This document shows, piece by piece, positions 21,513 through 34,434 of a DNA stretch of 64,000 bases (positions within the stretch are counted from its first letter, which is position 1; every line of letters starts with the position of its first letter). Under the pieces are notes generated by a model. It had not been told where the DNA came from, did not search any database, and worked only from the letters and a program-made list of their open reading frames with translations. The DNA is from Cristatella mucedo (Eukaryota; Bryozoa; Phylactolaemata; Cristatellidae), in NCBI GenBank assembly GCA_009760855.2, contig WPIO01000086.1, positions 1,740,393 to 1,804,392 of the forward strand, read 5' to 3'. The position numbers were made by a program, and so were the translations under genes.

Positions 21513-21701
21513 ATCGCTTCTCGGCCTTATGGCTAAGATCAAAGTGTAGTATCTGTTCTTATCAGCTTAATATCTGATACACGGTCCATCGGATCGTTAT
21601 GATATTAATCTGATTTTTGGAACTCGGCAAGGTGTCTGAGGCTTGCCTCGGCCTAGCCACGGGTTGACCTGGTATTGCAGTGCCTCCAGGACCAGCCCAC
21701 C
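21513..21701 (+). ncRNA. U2 snRNA copy 7
   Basis: Consensus sequence; 1592 bp after the previous copy. Type A unit. Confidence 0.97.
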
Positions 21702-23113
21702 TCCCCCTTCGGGGTGGAGAATGTTGAAACTAAGCAATCCTGAGCACTTGCACTACCAGGCCACCAAGTTCCAATGATGACAATATCATACGATCCTATG
21801 TATCTTGTATCAGACGATTAAGCTGCATAAGGTACATTCGTCTTCGTCAACCTTGGCCTTGTATCATTGTGACACGAAGTAGCCAAACCATCCATTGGTC
21901 TATTATAAACGGATACGCCCACCATGTGACTTCCGGTGGCCATCTTGAAGGATTTGAAACGTCGGCAGGTTCATGTCTTGGCATCGTCGCTCTCGTCGTC
22001 GACTCCGGCTTGCCATCGGGACATCCTGACTTGCAGTTAGTGAGTACAAACGTGACATTGAGCCTTTTGTGCTGCTTTGTAGTGCCTTGTAACTCGCTGT
22101 AACTAGGCATTTGTTAATTTCTTTGGCTGTATGGCCGTCTGCTGTCTCGGCCATAGCACTGCTGGTGGCACTGCCATGTTTTTCCCTTGTGTCATCGGTG
22201 GTTAGCGTTGTCGTTATGTGCCATCCACGTCCTATCGAGGTTAAGTCATGTTGCACACACTTGGAACGTCCTTTTTGCATGTTTTTTTTCGTTCTCGTCG
22301 TTGTATTGGCGTGCTTCAGCACATTGTATCGTATCGTCAAAGTACGTTCGTCGGCACAAACAACGGTACTACGGTACTACGGTACTACGGTACTACGGTA
22401 CTACGGTACTACGTACTACTACGGTACTACGGTACTACGGTACTACGGTACTGTGGCAGTACGGTGGCAGTAAGGCAAGGGACGTTCTCGTCGCCCATGA
22501 CGAGCCAGTGCAAGCACTGGCTCGTCGGGCCGATAGGTCGTATGCATCTGGACAGGCAGCATAGCTGCGTGTTCAGTGTTCAGCGTGCGTCCGTCCGTAC
22601 GACAGCCTGGGCCGACTTGTCGGGCTTGCCGTGCACTGTGGGAGCTCGCGTGAACACGTTGCACGTGCTAGCCATGTTTCGTCGTTGGCTACTCGATGCC
22701 ATGAACGTTGGTACGGAGCACGCTCGACGGCACGAGCGTGGCGCAACGTTGGCATAAGCGTGTGTGCGTGTCGGTCGGGTCGGTCGGTCGGTCGGTCGGT
22801 CGGTCGTGTGGTGGCTTACACACGTGCACAAAACGTATTGCTAAAGGGATAGCATGGCTGTTACGTGTGGTCGTTGCAGCATGGCGGCGGCCTTTTGGCT
22901 AGGATGGGAGTGTAGTATGTGGTGTTACCTACCGAAGGGTAGGTAAGGAGGGAGCCCGTTGGTGTGGCAGCACGTGGTCATGGCGTTTGACTGGCGTGAC
23001 CACGTGGTGCAGCGACGGTTGGGGTGAGTTGCGGAAGGACGCTCGTGGTGGGCAGACTGTCGCCAACGATGGCGCGCCTGGTGGATAATGTCAATGAGCG
23101 GCTGACGATCGGT

Positions 23114-23302
23114 ATCGCTTCTCGGCCTTATGGCTAAGATCAAAGTGTAGTATCTGTTCTTATCAGCTTAATATCTGATACACGGTCCATCGGATCGTTA
23201 TGATATTAATCTGATTTTTGGAACTCGGCAAGGTGTCTGAGGCTTGCCTCGGCCTAGCCACGGGTTGACCTGGTATTGCAGTGCCTCCAGGACCAGCCCA
23301 CC
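23114..23302 (+). ncRNA. U2 snRNA copy 8
   Basis: Consensus sequence; 1601 bp after the previous copy. Its octanucleotide array is interrupted by ACGTACTACTACGG near 22411. Confidence 0.97.
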
Positions 23303-24707
23303 TCCCCCTTCGGGGTGGAGAATGTTGAAACTAAGCAATCCTGAGCACTTGCACTACCAGGCCACCAAGTTCCAATGATGACAATATCATACGATCCTAT
23401 GTATCTTGTATCAGACGATTAAGCTGCATAAGGTACATTCGTCTTCGTCAACCTTGGCCTTGTATCATTGTGACACGAAGTAGCCAAACCATCCATTGGT
23501 CTATTATAAACGGATACGCCCACCATGTGACTTCCGGTGGCCATCTTGAAGGATTTGAAACGTCGGCAGGTTCATGTCTTGGCATCGTCGCTCTCGTCGT
23601 CGACTCCGGCTTGCCATCGGGACATCCTGACTTGCAGTTAGTGAGTACAAACGTGACATTGAGCCTTTTGTGCTGCTTTGTAGTGCCTTGTAACTCGCTG
23701 TAACTAGGCATTTGTTAATTTCTTTGGCTGTATGGCCGTCTGCTGTCTCGGCCATAGCACTGCTGGTGGCACTGCCATGTTTTTTTTCCCTTGTGTCATC
23801 GGTGGTTAGCGTTGTCGTTATGTGCCATCCACGTCCTATCGAGGTTAAGTCATGTTGCACACACTTGGAACGTCCTTTTTGCATGTTTCTTTTTCGTTCT
23901 CGTCGTTGTATTGGCGTGCTTCAGCACATTGTATCGTATCGTCAAAGTACGTTCGTCGGCACAAACAACGGTACTACGGTACTACGGTACTACGGTACTA
24001 CGGTACTACGGTACTACGGTACTACGGTACTACGGTACTACGGTACTGTGGCAGTACGGTGGCAGTAAGGCAAGGGACGTTCTCGTCGCCCATGACGAGC
24101 CAGTGCAAGCACTGGCTCGTCGGGCCGATAGGTCGTATGCATCTGGACAGGCAGCATAGCTGCGTGTTCAGTGTTCAGCGTGCGTCCGTCCGTACGACAG
24201 CCTGGGCCGACTTGTCGGGCTTGCCGTGCACTGTGGGAGCTCGCGTGAACACGTTGCACGTGCTAGCCATGTTTCGTCGTTGGCTACGCGATGCCATGAA
24301 CGTTGGTACGGAGCACGCTCGACGGCACGAGCGTGGCGCGCCGTTGGCCTAAACGTGTGTGCGTGTCGGTCGGTCGGTCGGTCGGTCGGTCGGTCGGTCG
24401 TGTGGTGGCTTACACACGTGCACAAAACGTATTGCTAAAGGGATAGCATGGCTGTTACGTGTGGTCGTTGCAGCATGGCGGCGGCCTTTTGGCTAGGATG
24501 GGAGTGTAGTATGTGGTGTTACCTACCGAAGGGTAGGTAAGGAGGGAGCCCGTTGGTGTGGCAGCACGTGGTCATGGCGTTTGACTGGCGTGACCACGTG
24601 GTGCAGCGACGGTTGGGGTGAGTTGCGGAAGGACGCTCGTGGTGGGCAGACTGTCGCCAACGATGGCGCGCCTGGTGGATAATGTCAATGAGCGGCTGAC
24701 GATCGGT

Positions 24708-24896
24708 ATCGCTTCTCGGCCTTATGGCTAAGATCAAAGTGTAGTATCTGTTCTTATCAGCTTAATATCTGATACACGGTCCATCGGATCGTTATGATAT
24801 TAATCTGATTTTTGGAACTCGGCAAGGTGTCTGAGGCTTGCCTCGGCCTAGCCACGGGTTGACCTGGTATTGCAGTGCCTCCAGGACCAGCCCACC
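24708..24896 (+). ncRNA. U2 snRNA copy 9
   Basis: Consensus sequence; 1594 bp after the previous copy. The type A upstream spacer contains a short type B-like patch at about 24340-24355. Confidence 0.97.
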
Positions 24897-26309
24897 TCCC
24901 CCTTCGGGGTGGAGAATGTTGAAACTAAGCAATCCTGAGCACTTGCACTACCAGGCCACCAAGTTCCAATGATGACAATATCATACGATCCTATGTATCT
25001 TGTATCAGACGATTAAGCTGCATAAGGTACATTCGTCTTCGTCAACCTTGGCCTTGTATCATTGTGACACGAAGTAGCCAAACCATCCATTGGTCTATTA
25101 TAAACGGATACGCCCACCATGTGACTTCCGGTGGCCATCTTGAAGGATTTGAAACGTCGGCAGGTTCATGTCTTGGCATCGTCGCTCTCGTCGTCGACTC
25201 CGGCTTGCCATCGGGACATCCTGACTTGCAGTTAGTGAGTACAAACGTGACATTGAGCCTTTTGTGCTGCTTTGTAGTGCCTGTAACTCGCTGTAACTAG
25301 GCATTTGTTAATTTCTTTGGCTGTATGGCCGTCTGCTGTCTCGGCCATAGCACTGCTGGTGGCACTGCCATGTTTTTCCCTTGTGTCATCGGTGGTTAGC
25401 GTTGTCGTTATGTGCCATCCACGTCCTATCGAGGTTAAGTCATGTTGCACACACTTGGAACGTCCTTTTTGCATGTTTCTTTTTCGTTCTCGTCGTTGTA
25501 TTGGCGTGCTTCAGCACATTGTATCGTATCGTCAAAGTACGTTCGTCGGCACAAACAACGGTACTACGGTACTACGGTACTACGGTACTACGGTACTACG
25601 GTACTACGGTACTACGGTACTACGGTACTACGGTACTACGGTACTGTGGCAGTACGGTGGCAGTAAGGCAAGGGACGTTCTCGTCGCCCATGACGAGCCA
25701 GTGCAAGCACTGGCTCGTCGGGCCGATAGGTCGTATGCATCTGGACAGGCAGCATAGCTGCGTGTTCAGTGTTCAGCGTGCGTCCGTCCGTACGACAGCC
25801 TGGGCCGACTTGTCGGGCTTGCCGTGCACTGTGGGAGCTCGCGTGAACACGTTGCACGTGCTAGCCATGTTTCGTCGTTGGCTACTCGATGCCATGAACG
25901 TTGGTACGGAGCACGCTCGACGGCACGAGCGTGGCGCAACGTTGGCATAAGCGTGTGTGCGTGTCGGTCGGTCGGTCGGTCGGTCGGTCGGTCGGTCGGT
26001 CGTGTGGTGGCTTACACACGTGCACAAAACGTATTGCTAAAGGGATAGCATGGCTGTTACGTGTGGTCGTTGCAGCATGGCGGCGGCTTTTTGGCTAGGA
26101 TGGGAGTGTAGTATGTGGTGTTACCTACCGAAGGGTAGGTAAGGAGGGAGCCCGTTGGTGTGGCAGCACGTGGTCATGGCGTTTGACTGGCGTGACCACG
26201 TGGTGCAGCGACGGTTGGGGTGAGTTGCGGAAGGACGCTCGTGGTGGGCAGACTGTCGCCAACGATGGCGCGCCTGGTGGATAATGTCAATGAGCGGCTG
26301 ACGATCGGT

Positions 26310-26498
26310 ATCGCTTCTCGGCCTTATGGCTAAGATCAAAGTGTAGTATCTGTTCTTATCAGCTTAATATCTGATACACGGTCCATCGGATCGTTATGAT
26401 ATTAATCTGATTTTTGGAACTCGGCAAGGTGTCTGAGGCTTGCCTCGGCCTAGCCACGGGTTGACCTGGTATTGCAGTGCCTCCAGGACCAGCCCACC
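26310..26498 (+). ncRNA. U2 snRNA copy 10
   Basis: Consensus sequence; 1602 bp after the previous copy. Type A unit. Confidence 0.97.
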
Positions 26499-27920
26499 TC
26501 CCCCTTCGGGGTGGAGAATGTTGAAACTAAGCAATCCTGAGCACTTGCACTACCAGGCCACCAAGTTCCAATGATGACAATATCATACGATCCTATGTAT
26601 CTTGTATCAGACGATTAAGCTGCATAAGGTACATTCGTCTTCGTCAACCTTGGCCTTGTATCATTGTGACACGAAGTAGCCAAACCATCCATTGGTCTAT
26701 TATAAACGGATACGCCCACCATGTGACTTCCGGTGGCCATCTTGAAGGATTTGAAACGTCGGCAGGTTCATGTCTTGGCATCGTCGCTCTCGTCGTCGAC
26801 TCCGGCTTGCCATCGGGACATCCTGACTTGCAGTTAGTGAGTACAAACGTGACATTGAGCCTTTTGTGCTGCTTTGTAGTGCCTTGTAACTCGCTGTAAC
26901 TAGGCATTTGTTTTTTTTCTTTGGCTGTATGGCCGTCTGCTGTCTCGGCCATAGCACTGCTGGTGGCACTGCCATGTTTTTCCCTTGTGTCATCGGTGGT
27001 TAGCGTTGTCGTTATGTGCCATCCACGTCCTATCGAGGTTAAGTCATGTTGCACACACTTGGAACGTCCTTTTTGCATGTTTCTTTTTCGTTCTCGTCGT
27101 TGTATTGGCGTGCTTCAGCACATTGTATCGTATCGTCAAAGTACGTTCGTCGGCACAAACAACGGTACTACGGTACTACGGTACTACGGTACTACGGTAC
27201 TACGGTACTACGGTACTACGGTACTACGGTACTACGGTACTACGGTACTGTGGCAGTACGGTGGCAGTAAGGCAAGGGGCGCTCTCGTCGCCCATGAAGA
27301 GCCAGTCCAAGCACTGGCTCGTCGGGCCGATAGGTCGTATGCATCTGGACAGGCAGCATAGCTGCGTGTTCAGTGTTCAGTGTTCAGCGTGCGTCCGTCC
27401 GTACGACAGCCTGGGCCGACTTGTCGGGCTTGCCGTGCACTGTGGGAGCTCGCGTGAACACGTTGCACGTGCTAGCCATGTTTCGTCGTTGGCTACTCGA
27501 TGCCATGAACGTTGGTACGGAGCACGCTCGACGGCACGAGCGTGGCGCAACGTTGGCATAAGCGTGTGTGCGTGTCGGTCGGTCGGTCGGTCGGTCGGTC
27601 GGTCGGTCGGTCGTGTGGTGGCTTACACACGTGCACAAAACGTATTGCTAAAGGGATAGCATGGCTGTTACGTGTGGTCGTTGCAGCATGGCGGCGGCCT
27701 TTTGGCTAGGATGGGAGTGTAGTATGTGGTGTTACCTACCGAAGGGTAGGTAAGGAGGGAGCCCGTTGGTGTGGCAGCACGTGGTCATGGCGTTTGACTG
27801 GCGTGACCACGTGGTGCAGCGACGGTTGGGGTGAGTTGCGGAAGGACGCTCGTGGTGGGCAGACTGTCGCCAACGATGGCGCGCCTGGTGGATAATGTCA
27901 ATGAGCGGCTGACGATCGGT

Positions 27921-28109
27921 ATCGCTTCTCGGCCTTATGGCTAAGATCAAAGTGTAGTATCTGTTCTTATCAGCTTAATATCTGATACACGGTCCATCGG
28001 ATCGTTATGATATTAATCTGATTTTTGGAACTCGGCAAGGTGTCTGAGGCTTGCCTCGGCCTAGCCACGGGTTGACCTGGTATTGCAGTGCCTCCAGGAC
28101 CAGCCCACC
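27921..28109 (+). ncRNA. U2 snRNA copy 11
   Basis: Consensus sequence; 1611 bp after the previous copy, the longest spacing seen. An extra GTTCAGT lies in the spacer near 27375. Confidence 0.97.
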
Positions 28110-29527
28110 TCCCCCTTCGGGGTGGAGAATGTTGAAACTAAGCAATCCTGAGCACTTGCACTACCAGGCCACCAAGTTCCAATGATGACAATATCATACG
28201 ATCCTATGTATCTTGTATCAGACGATTAAGCTGCATAAGGTACATTCGTCTTCGTCAACCTTGGCCTTGTATCATTGTGACACGAAGTAGCCAAACCATC
28301 CATTGGTCTATTATAAACGGATACGCCCACCATGTGACTTCCGGTGGCCATCTTGAAGGATTTGAAACGTCGGCAGGTTCATGTCTTGGCATCGTCGCTC
28401 TCGTCGTCGACTCCGGCTTGCCATCGGGACATCCTGACTTGCAGTTAGTGAGTACAAACGTGACATTGAGCCTTTTGTGCTGCTTTGTAGTGCCTTGTAA
28501 CTCGCTGTAACTAGGCATTTGTTAATTTCTTTGGCTGTATGGCCGTCTGCTGTCTCGGCCATAGCACTGCTGGTGGCACTGCCATGTTTTTCCCTTGTGT
28601 CATCGGTGGTTAGCGTTGTCGTTATGTGCCATCCACGTCCTATCGAGGTTAAGTCATGTTGCACACACTTGGAACGTCCTTTTTGCATGTTTCTTTTTCG
28701 TTCTCGTCGTTGTATTGGCGTGCTTCAGCACATTGTATCGTATCGTCAAAGTACGTTCGTCGGCACAAACAACGGTACTACGGTACTACGGTACTACGGT
28801 ACTACGGTACTACGGTACTACGGTACTACGGTACTACGGTACTACGGTACTACGGTACTACGGTACTGTGGCAGTACGGTGGCAGTAAGGCAAGGGACGT
28901 TCTCGTCGCCCATGACGAGCCAGTGCAAGCACTGGCTCGTCGGGCCGATAGGTCGTATGCATCTGGACAGGCAGCATAGCTGCGTGTTCAGTGTTCAGCG
29001 TGCGTCCGTCCGTACGACAGCCTGGGCCGACTTGTCGGGCTTGCCGTGCACTGTGGGAGCTCGCGTGAACACGTTGCACGTGCTAGCCATGTTTCGTCGT
29101 TGGCTACTCGATGCCATGAACGTTGGTACGGAGCACGCTCGACGGCACGAGCGTGGCGCAACGTTGGCATAAGCGTGTGTGTGTGTCGGTCGGTCGGTCG
29201 GTCGGTCGGTCGGTCGGTCGTGTGGTGGCTTACACACGTGCACAAAACGTATTGCTAAAGGGATAGCATGGCTGTTACGTGTGGTCGTTGCAGCATGGCG
29301 GCGGCCTTTTGGCTAGGATGGGAGTGTAGTATGTGGTGTTACCTACCGAAGGGTAGGTAAGGAGGGAGCCCGTTGGTGTGGCAGCACGTGGTCATGGCGT
29401 TTGACTGGCGTGACCACGTGGTGCAGCGACGGTTGGGGTGAGTTGCGGAAGGACGCTCGTGGTGGGCAGACTGTCGCCAACGATGGCGCGCCTGGTGGAT
29501 AATGTCAATGAGCGGCTGACGATCGGT

Positions 29528-29716
29528 ATCGCTTCTCGGCCTTATGGCTAAGATCAAAGTGTAGTATCTGTTCTTATCAGCTTAATATCTGATACACGGT
29601 CCATCGGATCGTTATGATATTAATCTGATTTTTGGAACTCGGCAAGGTGTCTGAGGCTTGCCTCGGCCTAGCCACGGGTTGACCTGGTATTGCAGTGCCT
29701 CCAGGACCAGTTTAGC
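29528..29716 (+). ncRNA. U2 snRNA copy 12, altered 3' end
   Basis: Consensus except that the terminal CAGCCCACC reads CAGTTTAGC (29708-29716). The stem IV base GGGUUG can still pair with CAGUUU, but through three G-U wobbles. The 3' flank also has two small changes (29761 and 29785). A consensus error is possible. Confidence 0.93.
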
Positions 29717-31125
29717 TCCCCCTTCGGGGTGGAGAATGTTGAAACTAAGCAATCCTGAGCCCTTGCACTACCAGGCCACCAAGTTTCCAATGATGACAAT
29801 ATCATACGATCCTATGTATCTTGTATCAGACGATTAAGCTGCATAAGGTACATTCGTCTTCGTCAACCTTGGCCTTGTATCATTGTGACACGAAGTAGCC
29901 AAACCATCCATTGGTCTATTATAAACGGATACGCCCACCATGTGACTTCCGGTGGCCATCTTGAAGGATTTGAAACGTCGGCAGGTTCATGTCTTGGCAT
30001 CGTCGCTCTCGTCGTCGACTCCGGCTTGCCATCGGGACATCCTGACTTGCAGTTAGTGAGTACAAACGTGACATTGAGCCTTTTGTGCTGCTTTGTAGTG
30101 CCTTGTAACTCGCTGTAACTAGGCATTTGTTAATTTCTTTGGCTGTATGGCCGTCTGCTGTCTCGGCCATAGCACTGCTGGTGGCACTGCCATGTTTTTC
30201 CCTTGTGTCATCGGTGGTTAGCGTTGTCGTTATGTGCCATCCACGTCCTATCGAGGTTAAGTCATGTTGCACACACTTGGAACGTCCTTTTTTTTTTTTT
30301 TTTTTTTTCGTTCTCGTCGTTGTATTGGCGTGCTTCAGCACATTGTATCGTATCGTCAAAGTACGTTCGTCGGCACAACGGTACTACGGTACTACGGTAC
30401 TACGGTACTACGGTACTACGGTACTACGGTACTACGGTACTACGGTACTACGGTACTACGGTACTGTGGCAGTACGGTGGCAGTAAGGCAAGGGACGTTC
30501 TCGTCGCCCATGACGAGCCAGTGCAAGCACTGGCTCGTCGGGCCGATAGGTCGTATGCATCTGGACAGGCAGCATAGCTGCGTGTTCAGTGTTCAGCGTG
30601 CGTCCGTCCGTACGACAGCCTGGGCCGACTTGTCGGGCTTGCCGTGCACTGTGGGAGCTCGCGTGAACACGTTGCACGTGCTAGCCATGTTTCGTCGTTG
30701 GCTACTCGATGCCATGAACGTTGGTACGGAGCACGCTCGACGGCACGAGCGTGGCGCAACGTTGGCATAAGCGTGTGTGCGGGTCGGTCGGTCGGTCGGT
30801 CGGTCGGTCGGTCGGTCGTGTGGTGGCTTACACACGTGCACAAAACGTATTGCTAAAGGGATAGCATGGCTGTTACGTGTGGTCGTTGCAGCATGGCGGC
30901 GGCCTTTTGGCTAGGATGGGAGTGTAGTATGTGGTGTTACCTACCGAAGGGTAGGTAAGGAGGGAGCCCGTTGGTGTGGCAGCACGTGGTCATGGCGTTT
31001 GACTGGCGTGACCACGTGGTGCAGCGACGGTTGGGGTGAGTTGCGGAAGGACGCTCGTGGTGGGCAGACTGTCGCCAACGATGGCGCGCCTGGTGGATAA
31101 TGTCAATGAGCGGCTGACGATCGGT

Positions 31126-31315
31126 ATCGCTTCTCGGCCTTATGGCTAAGATCAAAGTGTAGTATCTGTTCTTATCAGCTTAATATCTGATACACGGTCC
31201 ATCGGATCGTTATGATATTAATCTGATTTTTGGAACTCGGCAAGGTGTCTGAGGCTTGCCTCGGCCTAGCCACGGGGGTGACCTGGGATTGCTGTGCCCC
31301 AAGGACCAGCCCACC
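31126..31315 (+). ncRNA. U2 snRNA copy 13, damaged stem-loop IV
   Basis: The 5' half is consensus. From 31276 the sequence reads GGGGGTGACCTGGGATTGCTGTGCCCCAAGG in pieces, against GGGTTGACCTGGTATTGCAGTGCCTCCAGG. Changes fall in both strands of stem IV and in the U2B''-type loop. It is the last copy before the A to B switch. It is either a degenerating copy or a poor consensus patch. Confidence 0.88.
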
Positions 31316-32696
31316 TCCCCCCTTCGGGGTGGAGAATGTTGAAACTAAGCAATCCTGAGCACTTGCACTACCAGGCCACCAAGTTCCAATGATGACAATA
31401 TCATACGATCCTATGTATCTTGTATCAGACGATTAAGCTGCATAAGGTACATTCGTCTTCGTCAACCTTGGCCTTGTATCATTGTGACACGAAGTAGCCA
31501 AACCATCCATTGGTCTATTATAAACGGATACGCCCACCATGTGACTTCCGGTGGCCATCTTGAAGGATTTGAAACGTCGGCAGGTTCATGTCTTGGCATC
31601 GTCGCTCTCGTCGTCGACTCCGGCTTGCCATCGGGACATCCTGACTTGCAGTTAGTGAGTACAAACGTGACATTGAGCCTTTTGTGCTGCTTTGTAGTGC
31701 CTTGTAACTCGCTGTAACTAGGCATTTGTTAATTTCTTTGGCTGTATGGCCGTCTGCTGTCTCGGCCATAGCACTGCTGGTGGCACTGCCATGTTTTTCC
31801 CTTGTGTCATCGGTGGTTAGCGTTGTCGTTATGTGCCATCCACGTCCTATCGAGGTTAAGTCATGTTGCACACACTTGGAACGTCCTTTTTGCATGTTTC
31901 TTTTTTGTTCTCGTCGTTGTATTGGCGTGCTTCAGCATCGTCAAAGTATCGTATCGTCAAAGTACGTTACTACGGTACTACGGTACTACGGTACTACGGT
32001 ACTACGGTACTACGGTACTACGGTACTACGGTACTGTGGCAGTACGGTGGCAGTAAGGCAAGGGACGTTCTCGTCGCCCATGACGTGCCAGTGCAAGCAC
32101 TGGCTCGTCGGACCGATAGGCCGTATGCATCTGGACAGGCAGCATAGCTGCGTGTTCAGTGTTCAGCGTGCGTCCGTACGACAGCCTGGGCCGACTTGTT
32201 GGAGCTTGCCGTGCACTGTGGGAGCACGCGTGAACACGTTGCACGTGCTAGCCATGTTTCGTCGTTGGCTACTCGACCATGAACGTTGGTACGGAGCACG
32301 CTCGACGGCACGAGCGTGGCGCAACGTTGGCCTAAACGTGTGTGTGTGTGTGTCGGTCGGTCGGTCGGTCGGTCGGTCGGTCGGTCGTGTGGTGGCTTAC
32401 ACACGTGCACACAAAACGTATTGCTAAAGGGATAGCATGGCTGTTACGTGTGGTCGTTGCAGCATGGCGGCGGCCTTTTGGCTAGGATGGGAGTGTAGTA
32501 TGTGGTGTTACCCACCGAAGGGTAGGTAAGGAGGGAGCCCGTTGGTGTGGCAGCACGTGGTCATGGCGTTTGACTGGCGTGACCACGTGGTGCAGCGACG
32601 GTTGGGGTGAGTTGCGGAAGGACGCTCGTGGTGGGCAGACTGTCGCCAACGATGGCGCGCCTGGTGGATAATGTCAATGAGCGGCTGACGATCGGT

Positions 32697-32885
32697 ATCG
32701 CTTCTCGGCCTTATGGCTAAGATCAAAGTGTAGTATCTGTTCTTATCAGCTTAATATCTGATACACGGTCCATCGGATCGTTATGATATTAATCTGATTT
32801 TTGGAACTCGGCAAGGTGTCTGAGGCTTGCCTCGGCCTAGCCACGGGTTGACCTGGTATTGCAGTGCCTCCAGGACCAGCCCACC
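32697..32885 (+). ncRNA. U2 snRNA copy 14
   Basis: Consensus sequence; 1571 bp after the previous copy. First copy with a type B upstream region (TTACCCACC). Confidence 0.97.
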
Positions 32886-34245
32886 TCCCCCTTCGGGGTG
32901 GAGAATGTTGAAACTAAGCAATCCTGAGCACTTGCACTACCAGGCCACCAAGTTCCAATGATGACAATATCATACGATCCTATGTATCTTGTATCAGACG
33001 ATTAAGCTGCATAAGGTACATTCGTCTTCGTCAACCTTGGCCTTGTATCATTGTGACACGAAGTAGCCAAACCATCCATTGGTCTATTATAAACGGATAC
33101 GCCCACCATGTGACTTCCGGTGGCCATCTTGAAGGATTTGAAACGTCGGCAGGTTCATGTCTTGGCATCGTCGCTCTCGTCGTCGACTCCGGCTTGCCAT
33201 CGGGACATCCTGACTTGCAGTTAGTGAGTACAAACGTGACATTGAGCCTTTTGTGCTGCTTTGTAGTGCCTTGTAACTCGCTGTAACTAGGCATTTGTTA
33301 ATTTCTTTGGCTGTATGGCCGTCTGCTGTCTCGGCCATAGCACTGCTGGTGGCACTGCCATGTTTTTTTTTTTTTTCATCGGTGGTTAGCGTTGTCGTTA
33401 TGTGCCATCCACGTCCTATCGAGGTTAAGTCATGTTGCACACACTTGGAACGTCCTTTTTGCATGTTTCTTTTTTGTTCTCGTCGTTGTATTGGCGTGCT
33501 TCAGCATCGTCAAAGTATCGTATCGTCAAAGTACGTTCGTCGGCACAAACAACGGTACTACGGTGCTACGGTACTGTGGCAGTACGGTGGCAGTACGGTG
33601 GCAGTAAGGCAAGGGACGTTCTCGTCGCCCATGACGTGCCAGTGCAAGCACTGGCTCGTCGGACCGATAGGCCGTATGCATCTGGACAGGCAGCATAGCT
33701 GCGTGTTCAGTGTTCAGCGTGCGTCCGTACGACAGCCTGGGCCGACTTGTTGGAGCTTGCCGTGCACTGTGGGAGCACGCGTGAACACGTTGCACGTGCT
33801 AGCCATGTTTCGTCGTTGGCTACTCGATGCCATGAACGTTGGTACGGAGCACGCTCGACGGCACGAGCGTGGCGCAACGTTGGCCTAAACGTGTGTGCGT
33901 GTCGGTCGGTCGGTCGGTCGGTCGGTCGGTCGGTCGGTCGTGTGGTGGCTTACACACGTGCACAAAACGTATTGCTAAAGGGATAGCATGGCTGTTACGT
34001 GTGGTCGTTGCAGCATGGCGGCGGCCTTTTGGCTAGGATGGGAGTGTAGTATGTGGTGTTACCCACCGAAGGGTAGGTAAGGAGGGAGCCCGTTGGTGTG
34101 GCAGCACGTGGTCATGGCGTTTGACTGGCGTGACCACGTGGTGCAGCGACGGTTGGGGTGATTTGCGGAAGGACGCTCGTGGTGGGCAGACTGTCGCCAA
34201 CGATGGCGCGCCTGGGATAATGTCAATGAGCGGCTGACGATCGGT

Positions 34246-34434
34246 ATCGCTTCTCGGCCTTATGGCTAAGATCAAAGTGTAGTATCTGTTCTTATCAGCT
34301 TAATATCTGATACACGGTCCATCGGATCGTTATGATATTAATCTGATTTTTGGAACTCGGCAAGGTGTCTGAGGCTTGCCTCGGCCTAGCCACGGGTTGA
34401 CCTGGTATTGCAGTGCCTCCAGGACCAGCCCACC
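34246..34434 (+). ncRNA. U2 snRNA copy 15
   Basis: RNA consensus; 1549 bp spacing. The proximal upstream region has GATTTGCGG for GAGTTGCGG and a 2-bp loss at CCTGGGATAATG (34211). Confidence 0.97.

Larger units (their letters stand above)
11788..31315 (+). repeat. Array block A1 (type A units, U2 copies 1-13)
   Basis: Type A markers are: a long GGTACTAC array (usually 9-11 copies); CAGCACATTG before the array; TTTTTCGTTCTCG; hairpin arm GACGAGCC; GCGTCCGTCCGTACG; GTCGGGCTTG; GGCATAAGCG; and TTACCTACC upstream of U2. The period is about 1.59-1.61 kb. Confidence 0.9.
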
